Part shown: positions 39,593 to 48,869 of the stretch, one piece after another
How positions within the stretch are numbered: position 1 is the first letter of the stretch
How the letters are laid out: every line of letters begins with the position of its first letter
Source: Paulinella micropora
Taxonomy: Eukaryota; Cercozoa; Imbricatea; Euglyphida; Paulinellidae
Assembly (NCBI GenBank): GCA_019918135.1
Contig: WBZZ01000751.1
Location: forward strand, 96,001 to 160,000
Direction: 5' to 3'
DNA: 64,000 nt
Notes under the pieces: model-generated
What the model was told of the DNA's origin: nothing
Databases searched by the model: none
What the model saw: the letters and a program-made list of their open reading frames with translations, nothing else
Position numbers and translations under genes: made by a program

Positions 39593-40488
39593 TGTAGATG
39601 CGACAGGCTCTGCGCTCGGTCGCCGGGAGGGAAAGGTTCCCCTCCCAGGCCCGTCAGGGCATGCTTGTTGTCGCCATCGGCGCCACTAGCGTCGTCGGGC
39701 GGGGGCGTAGCGGGCTCAGCCGCCTGGTCACCAGGGGGGAAAGGGTCCCCTCCCAGGCCTGTCAGGGCGTGCTTGCTGTCGCTCGCTGCTTTGGGCGAGG
39801 CAGGCTCGGCCGCCCCGCCACCAGGGGGGAAAAGGGCGCCTCCGATGCCCAGTGATGTCGTGCTTGCTGTCGCCCGCTGCTTCGGCTGCGTCGTTAGGTA
39901 TGGGCGAGGCAGGCTCGGCCGCCCCGCCGCCAGGGGGGAAAGGGCGCCTCCGATGTCCAGTGATGTCGTACTTGTCCTCGTCGTCGTCGAAGTAATCGAC
40001 GCGCCCTCCGCGCGGCCGCCGCCCCCGCCGCCGCCACCGCCGCCACCACCGCCTGCGTCCCAGTTGATTTCGCCCCCGCCGTCGCCGCCGCCTTCGTCCT
40101 CGCTGTCGCTACCGCCGCCGCGGCCGCGCGGCGACACGGAGCGCGAGGGCCGTGGCGACACCGAGGCGGAACGCGAGCGCGGTGGTGGCGGCGAGGCGGA
40201 GCGCGAGCGCGGTGGTGGCGGCGAGGCGGAACGCGAGCGCGGTGGCGGAGGCGAGGCAGGGCGCGGCGGGGAGGGCGGTTCCAGGATGCCCAGCGCCTGG
40301 TGCAGTTCGGGGTTTACCCACTTCATGATGTCGCGGGTCTTCTGGGCCCTTTGTTTGTTGGTCTGGCCAGCATAGCCCGTGGGCCCTGCTCGTTTGCCGC
40401 GGACAACGGCTTGTTGTCGACCCATGACGGCTTGCTGGTTTTGGTCAGCTTGCGCGACAGGCTCTCCTTGTCTTCCCGGCGCATCCAT
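39580..40488 (-). CDS. Disordered RS/Gly/Pro-repeat protein
   Basis: 302 aa starting MDAPGRQGEPVAQADQNQQ. Order: basic segment with IMKWVNPELHQALGILEPP (probably the only folded part), three copies of PPPPRSRSAS, poly-Gly (13 in a row) with acidic DSEDEGGG, then repeats of KHALTGLGGDPFPPGD and TTSLGIGGAL. Likely a phosphorylated, RNA/DNA- or capsid-binding linker. It overlaps the coiled-coil gene by 13 nt in another frame, suggesting co-expression. Confidence 0.5.
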   Translation of the reverse strand: MDAPGRQGEPVAQADQNQQAVMGRQQAVVRGKRAGPTGYAGQTNKQRAQKTRDIMKWVNPELHQALGILEPPSPPRPASPPPPRSRSASPPPPRSRSASPPPPRSRSASVSPRPSRSVSPRGRGGGSDSEDEGGGDGGGEINWDAGGGGGGGGGGGGGRAEGASITSTTTRTSTTSLDIGGALSPLAAGRPSLPRPYLTTQPKQRATASTTSLGIGGALFPPGGGAAEPASPKAASDSKHALTGLGGDPFPPGDQAAEPATPPPDDASGADGDNKHALTGLGGEPFPPGDRAQSLSHLQWTQ

Positions 40489-40598
40489 GGCGCAGTGGTG
40501 TAGAAAGAGGGAGGCATTCCCCCCTTTGTTTTACAAAACTAGCACCAGACAATAAAAAAAATTTAATTGCCGCTCAACGACATTTGAAAAAAGGGTCC

Positions 40599-42070
40599 AT
40601 GGACGACAATGCCGGCCCGGTGGGCGCCCTGCCGGCACCAAACGACACAGAGGAAGAAGAACCGATCGAGGAAAAGATAGACGAGTACATCCAGAAACAA
40701 AAGGAGAAGAAGTCCAAAAAGAAGAAGAAGAAGAAGGAGGAGAAGGAAGAAGAAGAACTACCGGAGGACCCGGAACAGCTCTCGCGCAACGTCGAGTACT
40801 TCTACCCCAAGGACCCGACGGCCGGCCAGCTTTTCGTGCTCGTGGGCAAGAGCGAACGCGGCAAAACCCACTTCTTGCGCTGGTTACTGTACTCGATGTG
40901 CCTCCGCAAAAAAGGAGCGTTCCAGTTCGGGCTCGTGATGGTTCGCACCAAGTTCAAGCACTCCTACCGCTTCCATTGGGCGTCGGAGCAGCATGTGCGG
41001 GTGTACGAAGGATTCAACCAAGAAGTCCTCGTGCAATATGTGGACAACTTGAAACGGCGCTACCAACAGCAAGGCTACCTCGAACCTAGTTTCCTCGTCT
41101 TCGACGACCTCGTCGGGATACTCAATACACAGGATGGATGGATGAGCAACTTCATTGGGACTACAGGATTTATGCAACATAGTCATTACTTCATGTGTCA
41201 GCATACAACATTCATCTTCGTGGCCGTCCAGTACCTGACCGGCCGTCAGAGCGTGTCCCGATCATGCGCGAACAAACGTCTTATACGATCATGTTCCTGA
41301 GCAAGAACCACAACGCTACACGATTTGTTTGAGAGCCACAAACGCTGAATTCGTTATGGGAGAACTACGGACAAATGATGGACAAGAAGTCGTTTTTCCG
41401 GCACTTGGCCCAGGCCACGGACCCAGAAGTGACAGGCACCAAGCACGCGTGTGTGGTCTACAGCGAACGAGTAGACAAGCTCGAACACAACTACATGTCG
41501 TGGCTGGCGCCGGCATCGCTACCGGACGGGGAGGTCATGCTCAAGGGCCCCGACAAGCCCAAGGAGCCGAGCAAGGACGAGCTCACCAAAGAACTGCGCT
41601 TGGCCCAGCTCGCGTGGCGCGCGCCGAGCTGGGTGCCCAAGAACCTGAACCTGTCGCGCGGAGACCACGCGGCCCTGCAGAAAATGATGCACTACGCCGA
41701 CGCGGCCAAGAGCCGCCTGCGAAAGGGCAAGAGCCTGGCCCAGAAGGATAGGCAAAGGCTGCGGGAGATGGTGGCTTTTGGCCGGGACGCCGAGGCCGCC
41801 GCCGGGGCGCGCTGGCGCGAGCAACAGGCACCGCCGCCGCGGCCGCCTGTGTACGGCTACGTCTACGCCAACGACCCGAACCACCGCATGCACCCGTACC
41901 GCACGCCCAGCATGGTGAGGCGCGTCGACCAGCGGCCGGCGCTGGGCATGCCGCCGAGGCCGCCGCCTCCTCCTCCGCGGCTCTTGGGCCTGCGCCCGGG
42001 CGGGCCGGCGGGCCAGAGGCTGTTGGCCTCGGATGTAGCACCCTTTTTTTATTCTTGTGGCCTAATATAG
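40599..42070 (+). CDS. A32/FtsK-HerA-type genome-packaging ATPase (frame breaks)
   Basis: Drives DNA into capsids. ATG 40599 (MDDNAGPVGALPAPND). Lys-rich helix at about 30-60, Walker A LVGKSERGKTHFLRW (about 40845-40880), Walker B SFLVFDDLVGIL (about 41090-41120), then a sensor region VAVQYLTGRQ. The frame breaks at a CCC run near 41258; the expected MREQTSYTIMFLSKNHNATRF follows in another frame, then a stop near 41333. The third part, 41375-42070 (MMDKKSFFRHLAQATD, YMSWLAPASLPDG), carries the C-terminus, with a Pro-rich end. Confidence 0.8.
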
Positions 42071-42077
42071 TTATAAG

Positions 42078-42668
42078 ATGCTAGAGCGTCTGCCCAGCGA
42101 CTTGCTAACGGAAGTCCTGTCCTGGCTCTGCCCGGGCGAACTGGCGCGCACGGTGGTCTACCTCCGGAGCCACACAAACTGCTTCATCCGCCCCAGGCCA
42201 CGGAAGCGGCGCAAGGCCATGACTAAAGCAAGCACGGAGTTCGAGGGCCTGCGCCAACTGCTGAACGCCGCGTTTACGTTCAAGATCAAGAACATCAACA
42301 TGTTGCTGGCGCGAGTCGAAAAGAAGGCAGACAAGATCTGCTTCGAGTGCCTGTTGCCGATTTACTCACAGAACTTGTGCGCCGAGCACTATTGTGCCAG
42401 GCACCGCCACGAGCTAGTGACGCTCGTGGAGGCCGTCAGGGCCCTGGGCCGGACTTCTTACCCCATCAGGCGGAACAGGCGCGAGCGGGTAGTCGTGCTG
42501 TCCTACGTGCAGGGGTATCATTTTCTAGAGGCCTACCGGAACAGCGGGTGGGAGGTAGTCCAGCCTAACAAGTGGCAACGTTTCTTGTGGCAGGCAGGGG
42601 CATTCGAGACCGGCCTGCGCTTTCTGCCTCGTTTCAATGTCAATCTTTATTATACAACACACGATTAA
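42078..42668 (+). CDS. F-box-like protein with Cys/His cluster
   Basis: 196 aa. Residues 1-32 (MLERLPSDLLTEVLSWLCPG) match the F-box start 'LP-dll-evl-yL', which recruits substrates to SCF ubiquitin ligases. At about 92-115 a CFECLLPIYSQNLCAEHYCARH cluster could bind zinc. The remainder is basic. Only 7 bp after the packaging ATPase. F-box proteins of large DNA viruses are used to change host protein turnover; a similar use here is inference. Confidence 0.6.
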   Translation: MLERLPSDLLTEVLSWLCPGELARTVVYLRSHTNCFIRPRPRKRRKAMTKASTEFEGLRQLLNAAFTFKIKNINMLLARVEKKADKICFECLLPIYSQNLCAEHYCARHRHELVTLVEAVRALGRTSYPIRRNRRERVVVLSYVQGYHFLEAYRNSGWEVVQPNKWQRFLWQAGAFETGLRFLPRFNVNLYYTTHD

Positions 42669-43258
42669 AAAAACTTGTGTACGTAACCTTCGGACAAGTC
42701 AACCCAGCCGTCTTCGTCATCATGCTGTCCTTGCTCTGCAAGTGGCTCTTCTTCGCTCCCGCAGAACTCGTATTCGGGCAGGGGCGACAGCAGCGGTCCC
42801 CATGTCTCAATTTCGGCCAGGACCGCAACTGTAGTCTGTGCCTCGTTCGCAGCCGGGAGGAGGGTTTCTGTTGTGTCTGGTCCCAGCTCAGCCAAAATTG
42901 TCGTAGCGTCGACGATGCTCTGGCCATTGCGCGCGAGAGCGGGGATAACTTCTACCAGGGGTTGATCTCGCGGCCGGAGGACTGCCCCAGGGGCTGACCG
43001 TGTTTTGCGGCCAAAATCGTGCACCAGGCTGTCTACGATCTCCGCCGCCGCGGCCGGGCTCGCGACCCATGTCCCGTCCTTGCGCCCTCCGCGGTTCTTG
43101 AAGACGTGGCGCTTCATGTTTTCTAATTTGTACGGGTGGAGCTGCAGATGCCGTTTTACCCGGGCGGCGCAGCGGTTGCGGTCCCACGTAGGATATTTCT
43201 GGTGGACGGCGTCCACCAGTGACACCTCACCCCATTGTGTAGTTCTGACGGTCGTCAT
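42665..43258 (-). CDS. Hypothetical basic/acidic protein
   Basis: 197 aa. The N-terminal 85 residues (MTTVRTTQWGEVSLVDAVHQ; WVASPAAAAEIVDSLVHDFG) are basic and could be a DNA-binding fold of the kind seen at the start of KilA-N-like viral proteins; the match is weak. The C-terminus is acidic (QHDDEDGWVDLSEG). A GATTTAAATC palindrome lies about 120 bp upstream (43376-43385). Confidence 0.5.
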   Translation of the reverse strand: MTTVRTTQWGEVSLVDAVHQKYPTWDRNRCAARVKRHLQLHPYKLENMKRHVFKNRGGRKDGTWVASPAAAAEIVDSLVHDFGRKTRSAPGAVLRPRDQPLVEVIPALARNGQSIVDATTILAELGPDTTETLLPAANEAQTTVAVLAEIETWGPLLSPLPEYEFCGSEEEPLAEQGQHDDEDGWVDLSEGYVHKFF

Positions 43259-43378
43259 TTCTCTTTTTGGACTTGTGGTCTTGGCTCCGAGACGAATTAT
43301 GAGCTGGTCACTATGAGTAAAAAAGTAACGGACAAGTGGGGCCAGAATGTTCTAGAAAAAGCGCCGGGCCCACCCGAT

Positions 43379-45552
43379 TTAAATCAGTTCGGCAAACATT
43401 GTGCTCAATTGTTCCGGTGGCACCGACCTGTCCAGTAGGTCGCTGACCAGGCCGGCGAACCGGGTGGCCGGTGCGACCGGAAAAGTGTGCTGGTGCGGCC
43501 CGCGCCAGAACGCCGGGTCCCTGAGCCTGGCCAGGTTCTCTGCCTTGTGCAAGTTGAAAAAGGCCAGGGCCCGGCGCTTCAGGACCTCGTGCTTGGACTC
43601 GCGCTGCCCGGCCGGTGCAGGTGGCGGTGGCACCGCGGGCCGCGGCACGGCGCCCAGTGCCTCCCGGTACTGGGCCGCCAGCTGGCTCGACTGCGCCATC
43701 AGGTCCTGGATCAGTTTCTTGACGTTCACGTCCGTCACGGTGTCGAACAGCGGTGTCTCCCGCCTGACGAGGAAGACCTGCTGGTAGAAGAGCTGTGAGT
43801 TCAGGTCCTGGTTCGCGTGCGCCAGCACTCGAGACAAGAACAGCGGCCTGCTGACCAGGGAGCCCTCGCCGTACAGCGCGTAGGCCACTTCACCGTACAG
43901 CGCTCGCAGCAGGTGCTTGTTAGGCAATGGCTTGTCAATCTTGCCCGTAAATTTAGAGTAGTGTTCCATGAGGTAGTCGAAGCATTTTTCCAGCCCCGCG
44001 CCGTTAAGCACGGTCATGGCCTCGGCGTTGCCTAGCGCGGCAATGGCGCTCGTGCCGTCGGGCCGGTCCAGAACTCGCTTGGCCCAGGCAGAGACGGTGG
44101 CAGTCTTTTGCTTTTTCTGCTTGGGCTGTTGCGGCGGCGGCTGCAGGTCGGCGGTCGAAGTGTAGTCGGACGGCGGGCGGTCGGCCTGCTTGAGCTTCTG
44201 GCCGCCCGAGTGCTGTGCGCGGTACTCGAGGTGGGTATCAATCAGCTTGCGCATGTGCCCAAAGATCTGCAGGATGCCGTTGGTGTCGGCGGTCAGCAGG
44301 CCGATGGGCTTCGGCACGGCCGCCAGCGTCCACTCGCCACCGTCGTCTTCCGGTGGGTCGTAGGTCAGCCAGCCCTTCTTGGCCTGGCCGATCTGCGAGA
44401 CGTGGCGGCTGAGCGCGATGCTGGAGAAGACCCTGTCCTGTTGCTGCTTTTCGTCCAGCGCGCCCAAGTCAGAGAACTTGACCACTTCTATCCCCCGCAT
44501 GCCCAGCGCGGCCATCAGGAAAACCGCCTCCAGCCCCCACAGTGGCCTGTCGACGGTAGGCAAAAACGGCGAGTCAGGGGCCTGGTGCACGCCCGCGCTC
44601 TCCGCCAGCAGGGCCTGGTACAGCGAGTCCAGCCACGCGAGCCACGTGTCCTCGTGGATGGCGTGCTGGTGTTCCATCTTCTCGGTCCGGTTTTCTTTGG
44701 TTCTTTTGGCCGTGCCGGAGCTCATGTTCGGGTCGCTGAACAGCCCGTTCTGCAGCAAGAAGCGCGCGACCTCCAGCCCGAACGGGGTCTGCAGGTTGCC
44801 CTTGGCGTCCTCGCCGCCGAACAGCCAGTTCCGGAACTCGGTGTAGCTGTCGTGCCTGGTCTTGGCGCCGGGACAAACGGCATCCACGAGGTCGTTGAGC
44901 ACTTTCGCGTAGTCGAAAATGTCGTTGGGATAGCGCAAGAACATCTTGCAGTGCGCGAGCAGGCAGTCGCGGAGCGGTTTCGTGTTGCCGTCGCAGCCTT
45001 CGACCGAGCCCTCGTGCGGGCCGTAGAGGGCCTGCCTGAACGTCAGCTCGCCGCCCTCCCAGTCGTTGCCGGCGGGCAGCCGGCGGAGGTCGTCGCTCAC
45101 CTTGAAGGCCGCCAGCCCTCCCTTGTTCGAAGTGAAAAAGGTGCCCTGCAGGTCGGAGTGGGTCTTCCGGAGGAAATCGCCCACGCGCATCTTGTTGTTC
45201 TTGGGAAAATGAAGTAGTCGCCCCAGTGCTCCGTCCAAAAGGCAATCACTGCCTCCAGCTCGGCCGAGCGCTCGAAGCGCGAGGCGTCCAGGCCGAGGGC
45301 GGACAGGCGGACCCTGCCCAGCAGCGCCTGGTACTGCTTGGCCGAGAGCTTCGCGAGCTTGTCGAGGCCCGCCACAAACGACCACCGGTACTTGCGCCAA
45401 ATTGCGGTAGTAAACTTGACGGGCGGCAGCCCTTGGGCCAGGGGCACCCCGGCCTTCTTGCCCCAGGCGGCGAGCTCGCCATGGCCCGGCGCTACCTTGA
45501 CTTCCGGCTTCGGGATCTCTTTCCGTTCCGTGGCATGTAACGTGTCCATCAT
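43379..45552 (-). CDS. Tyrosine recombinase, telomere-resolvase-like (one frame break)
   Basis: About 725 aa from ATG 45552 (MMDTLHATERKEIPKPEV). One break at a CCC run near 45200; after it the frame is open to 43379. Core-binding helices (about residues 120-330) are followed by a catalytic-type domain: MAALGMRGIEVVKFSDLG (Arg), VSQIGQAKKGWL (Lys hairpin), NKHLLRALYGEVAYALYG (His-x2-Arg) and SRVLAHANQDLNSQLFYQQV (His, Tyr). The RG-IEV and LR-x-LYG wording and large size recall protelomerases more than phage integrases. It may process the hairpin-rich ends or integrate the element. Domain type is well supported; the resolvase subtype is inference. Confidence 0.65.
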
Positions 45553-45589
45553 TTTCTGGCAGTTGTGGCGGGCTCTTTTGTTTAATCGA

Positions 45590-46444
45590 TTAGAATTGTG
45601 AGAATTTAAATCCAGCACGTACAGCAGTCGCGCGACGAGCCTTCTTCCGTTTTTTGCGGAGCGGCTTCGAGCCGAGGAGGTGGCTCTCTCTCGGCCTGGC
45701 GTTGCCGTCGGGCGGGGTCAGCAGGTTGCCGGTGATTGGTAAAAAAGCCCAGCCCAGTGTCTGGCAGATGGTGGCCCAGATCGCCGTCTGTCTGTGCTTG
45801 CTTTCGCTCTGCTTGAGCGGCGGCACGCGCGCGGCGAGGGCGGGCTGTTCCATGAGCTCTAGCAGCGCTCGGAGTAGTGAAGAATAATTGATAAAACAGG
45901 CGCGGTGCCAGCCATGACGAACCCTGAGCAGCTCCCTCACCGCCGGCCACGCCCCGTCTACCTGGTGGAACAGTGCCTCGAGATCTTGGAGCACTTCGCG
46001 GGTGGGCTCGGCCCCGCTCGTCAGCCTGTCCCTGGAGCCACCGAGCAGGTAGGCGAGGCAAGCCGCCCGGTCCAGCGAGAGCGGGCCGAGGCGGCTCTTC
46101 TTGAACACGTAGATCAACTTCGACGGGGTAATCTCTGTACCATTCACCCTCCACTTGTGGCAGAGATCTCTCGCCAGCTGCAGCAAGGCCTGGCTGACTA
46201 GCGGCTTCTGATGAACCCCCCTCAACCCAAATACCTGCCTCGTAATCTCGCGGAACCTCGATAAGCGGGTGTAACCTTGCGGGCGCCTCGGCTGCTCCGT
46301 CATCTCGCCCTCGTCCCCCCGCATGCTGCCATTCACCAAGTACTGGTTCGACCCGTACAGTGAGTGCTCCCTCCCCACTAGACCGCATGTCTTGCAAAAG
46401 GTCCCGCTCGTTTCCCGGTTGAAGACGAATTCGTGCTCGCACAT
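45590..46444 (-). CDS. VLTF3-like late transcription factor
   Basis: 284 aa. N-terminal zinc ribbon CEHEF..TFCKTCGLV, then YTRLSRFREITRQVFGLRG, TEITPSKLIYVFKKSRLGPL and, at 170-230, CFINYSSLLRALLELMEQPA and PLKQSESKHRQTAIWATICQ. These follow the order of the poxvirus VLTF3 family (zinc ribbon, 'Y-RI-HF-E', 'FLsYsyvL', 'L-sreKlr-qd-iW--ic'). It would direct late viral promoters. Rare outside nucleocytoplasmic large DNA viruses. Shares a 99-bp divergent region with the VLTF2-like gene. Confidence 0.8.
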   Translation of the reverse strand: MCEHEFVFNRETSGTFCKTCGLVGREHSLYGSNQYLVNGSMRGDEGEMTEQPRRPQGYTRLSRFREITRQVFGLRGVHQKPLVSQALLQLARDLCHKWRVNGTEITPSKLIYVFKKSRLGPLSLDRAACLAYLLGGSRDRLTSGAEPTREVLQDLEALFHQVDGAWPAVRELLRVRHGWHRACFINYSSLLRALLELMEQPALAARVPPLKQSESKHRQTAIWATICQTLGWAFLPITGNLLTPPDGNARPRESHLLGSKPLRKKRKKARRATAVRAGFKFSQF

Positions 46445-46479
46445 TTTTGCGAGTGCGTGTGTGTGCGAGCACCGGATTC

Positions 46480-46543
46480 AAAAGCGGCCCGATTTAAATC
46501 GGGGCGAAGCAAATTGTTTTTCCCTCCTTCCGCCGTTAAAAAA
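46480..46543. promoter_or_regulatory. Divergent promoter with CCGATTTAAATCGG palindrome
   Basis: The palindrome (46489-46502) lies between the VLTF3-like and VLTF2-like starts. The same GATTTAAATC core recurs twice at the PCNA / ssDNA-binding-like divergent region. The symmetry suits a shared factor for both directions. Confidence 0.5.
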
Positions 46544-47011
46544 ATGGAAGGCACACAGATACACCGTAAGCGGCTCTGCCTGCACTGCGGCCACCCAAGC
46601 GCGCGCAAGGACGGCAAGTGGTTCGAGCTGCCCGTCGCGTACTCGCCCGTCGAGGGCTACCTGTACGTTTTCGGGCTGTTTTGTACGCCGGCCTGTGCGT
46701 GGGCCTATGTCAGCTACGGCGTGCCGGAAACTCTGCGCTCGCAGGCCGGAGATCTGCTCCACTCCTTTTTGCGCCTGAATCTAAGGCAGCAAGTCATACG
46801 GCCCGCCCCGCCTAGATGGGAGCTGCTCGAGTACGGAGGCACCATGACCATTTCGGAATTCCGGCAGGTAGGAGGGGTCCGGGACTGGGTGCTACCTCTA
46901 GCCAAAAGACTGCCAACCCAAAAACGTTTTATTGGACCTAACCAAGGCAAAGCCTACGTCATCAAGCGCCTTTCGCGGCTTCCGGGATTGCGTCTACTTT
47001 CTGCTTCTTGA
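46544..47011 (+). CDS. VLTF2-like late transcription factor
   Basis: 155 aa from ATG 46544 (MEGTQIHRKRLCLHCGHP). The zinc pattern CLHCG ... GLFCTPACAWAYVSYG matches the poxvirus A1/VLTF2 treble-clef signature (C-x2-C, about 35 residues, FC-x3-C-x-AY). Lying back to back with the VLTF3-like gene strengthens the call. Its last 50 nt overlap the 3' end of the PCNA gene, antisense. Confidence 0.65.
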   Translation: MEGTQIHRKRLCLHCGHPSARKDGKWFELPVAYSPVEGYLYVFGLFCTPACAWAYVSYGVPETLRSQAGDLLHSFLRLNLRQQVIRPAPPRWELLEYGGTMTISEFRQVGGVRDWVLPLAKRLPTQKRFIGPNQGKAYVIKRLSRLPGLRLLSAS

Positions 47012-47951
47012 CGCGCGCGGACGAAGACGGCTGTTTGTGCTTCCTCTTGATCACCTTGGGCACACACCCGCTCTCCTGCCGCTCGAGCGGCACGGGCGGC
47101 TCGACACTGGGCTGTTCTTCGTCGGCGGTCGCGCTCGACGAGACGATGGCGAATTTCAGGTAGCTGGCGCCACGGTTGAACACCAGCACGAGCGGCCCAT
47201 CCTTGTTGAGCCCGAGCATCACGCGCCCCTTCTTGCGTTCCTGGAAACTGCTCGCCTTCAGGATCTTCTTGACCGTGTCCAGCGAATAGAAGAGCCCGTC
47301 TCCAGCCTGGCCGGGCAGCTCGCTGCGTATTCTGGGCCGTTCGCACTCGCGGTACTGGATCACGTCCGCTAGGTAGGTACAGCTCTTGCGCTGTTCCGAG
47401 ACATCGAGCAGGCAGGACTCGACCGCCAGCCGGCCGTTGGTGACGTAGAAGCGCGCGTGGCTGTTGGTCTTGTGGTGGTGCCTGGCCACCGCACACAGCG
47501 CGGTCGAGCCCACGTCGGCCAGCTGGTCGCACCGGAGGGTATTGCCGTCGGTCGTAACCACGTCAGCCGGCACGCGCAGGTTGGACAGAGCGCTCGTGTG
47601 CTCAAAGCTCTTGCCCTCGTCGTACAATTTGAGTGAAAGCTCGTTCTCGCTGTCCAGCGCGAGCTCCAGTGTCATTTCTGGTCTGTACTGCGTCAGCCAG
47701 TTGGCCACTTCCTTCAGATCGATGCAAAACACCACGCGCACCTTGCTCCAGTTAAACTGGACATAGTCGCCTTGCGACTCTTCAAAGGGCATCCACAGCT
47801 CTGCGCTCACGCCATCTGCGACACCAACGAGCCCGAGGCCGGTCGGCGTGGCATTGATAGTGGCCTCGAGCAGCACGGGCGCCAGGCACTCGACCGCCCG
47901 GCGGAACAAAGGGCCGCCACTCTTGGTGCGCCAGAGAAACACGACTCCCAT
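46962..47951 (-). CDS. PCNA-like sliding clamp
   Basis: 329 aa from ATG 47951 (MGVVFLWRTKSGGPLFRRA). The first domain GLGLVGVADGVSAELWMPFE resembles the 'GI-vqaMD-shVaLv' clamp repeat; the second half has CDQLADVGSTALC and TYLADVIQYRECER. Length after the clamp (about 255) plus a basic tail (KRKHKQPSSSARVKKQKVD) resembling an NLS. It should tether the TVpol-helicase. Shares a 127-bp divergent promoter with the ssDNA-binding-like gene. Confidence 0.7.
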   Translation of the reverse strand: MGVVFLWRTKSGGPLFRRAVECLAPVLLEATINATPTGLGLVGVADGVSAELWMPFEESQGDYVQFNWSKVRVVFCIDLKEVANWLTQYRPEMTLELALDSENELSLKLYDEGKSFEHTSALSNLRVPADVVTTDGNTLRCDQLADVGSTALCAVARHHHKTNSHARFYVTNGRLAVESCLLDVSEQRKSCTYLADVIQYRECERPRIRSELPGQAGDGLFYSLDTVKKILKASSFQERKKGRVMLGLNKDGPLVLVFNRGASYLKFAIVSSSATADEEQPSVEPPVPLERQESGCVPKVIKRKHKQPSSSARVKKQKVDAIPEAAKGA

Positions 47952-48024
47952 CGTAGCAGCAGAGAAATTCAAAAGTGGCAAGTGCTTTTTTTTGACTGTC
48001 GGCCTTTTGCCTTTTTAAAGGCAG

Positions 48025-48056
48025 CCGATTTAAATCCGCCCCGATTTAAATCGGCA
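48025..48056. promoter_or_regulatory. Doubled GATTTAAATC palindromes in a divergent promoter
   Basis: GATTTAAATC at 48027-48036 and CGATTTAAATCG at 48042-48053 sit between the PCNA-like start (47951, minus) and the ssDNA-binding-like start (48079, plus). Confidence 0.55.
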
Positions 48057-48078
48057 CTCGCTTTCAAATCGCAAGAGA

Positions 48079-48848
48079 ATGTCTGCCTCTCACAAAAACT
48101 GGATGATGTCTGTTCAATTGATCAAGAGCGCGAGCGACGGCAAGCAGCTGGCGGTCAAGTTCAACCCGGCCGAGGACTTGGAGAAGATCAAGCTGCAAGG
48201 CGAGCCCCGCGCGGCGTACGGGTCAATTTTTGGAAATGTCGTGTACGACGGCAAGGCCCTGAATCTCCTGTTACCTTCGTTAGTCGTAGCATTTGATCCT
48301 TCGAGCTTCCAGGACTCCAAGAAGACAACGATCGACCTGAGTTTCCGCGAGGCCACGACCCACTCGACCGTGCTGGAGGCCTACCAAGCTATCAGGGCCA
48401 TTGACGAGAGGATGTGCGCGCTGGTTGTGCAAGCCCGGGACAAGCTGCTGCCCACCGTGAAACGAAGCGGCCCTCTGGCGAAAACAGACCAGGATATCAA
48501 GTCTTACTACCAGGCCTGTACCCGCCCTCGTACCAGCGCCAAGAGCGACAGGGCTGGCCCGCGCGCCTGAGCTGCACGCTGACGGGCGCCAAGATCCTGG
48601 GCGGAGAGGGAGACAACCAAGCCATTGCCAAGGGAGACGTAGTTCGCTGCCTGGTCCAAGTGACGACATTGTGTTCGCGCCAGGAGAAAGTTTCGCTCGG
48701 CCTCAAGATCATCCAGCTGCGAAGGATCACGGACGGCCTGCCCTACGCAGACATCAGCCTCACCGAAGAAGAGGCCTACGGTGTGTCGCTCAAGGAAGAC
48801 TCGGGAGCAGACTCGAGCGCGATGCAAATCGAACAGGAGTTTGTTTAA
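48079..48848 (+). CDS. ssDNA-binding-like protein (frame break near 48510)
   Basis: ATG 48079 (MSASHKNWMMSVQLIKSA). First part: YGSIFGNVVYDGKALNLLLP and TIDLSFREATTHSTV. After a single-base break at a GG run near 48510 the second frame gives LSCTLTGAKILGGEGD, AIAKGDVVRCLVQVTTLCS and GLKIIQLRRI, then an acidic end DSGADSSAMQIEQEF. The beta-rich two-part fold and acidic tail are those of NCLDV single-strand binding proteins (DUF5871-like); the assignment is tentative. Confidence 0.5.
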
Positions 48849-48869
48849 TTAATTAAATTTTGTACAGCT

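Noticed and set aside
39665-40375. Antisense frames opposite the RS/Gly-rich gene
   Set aside because: Low-complexity mirror of the sense repeat; no start context or motif.
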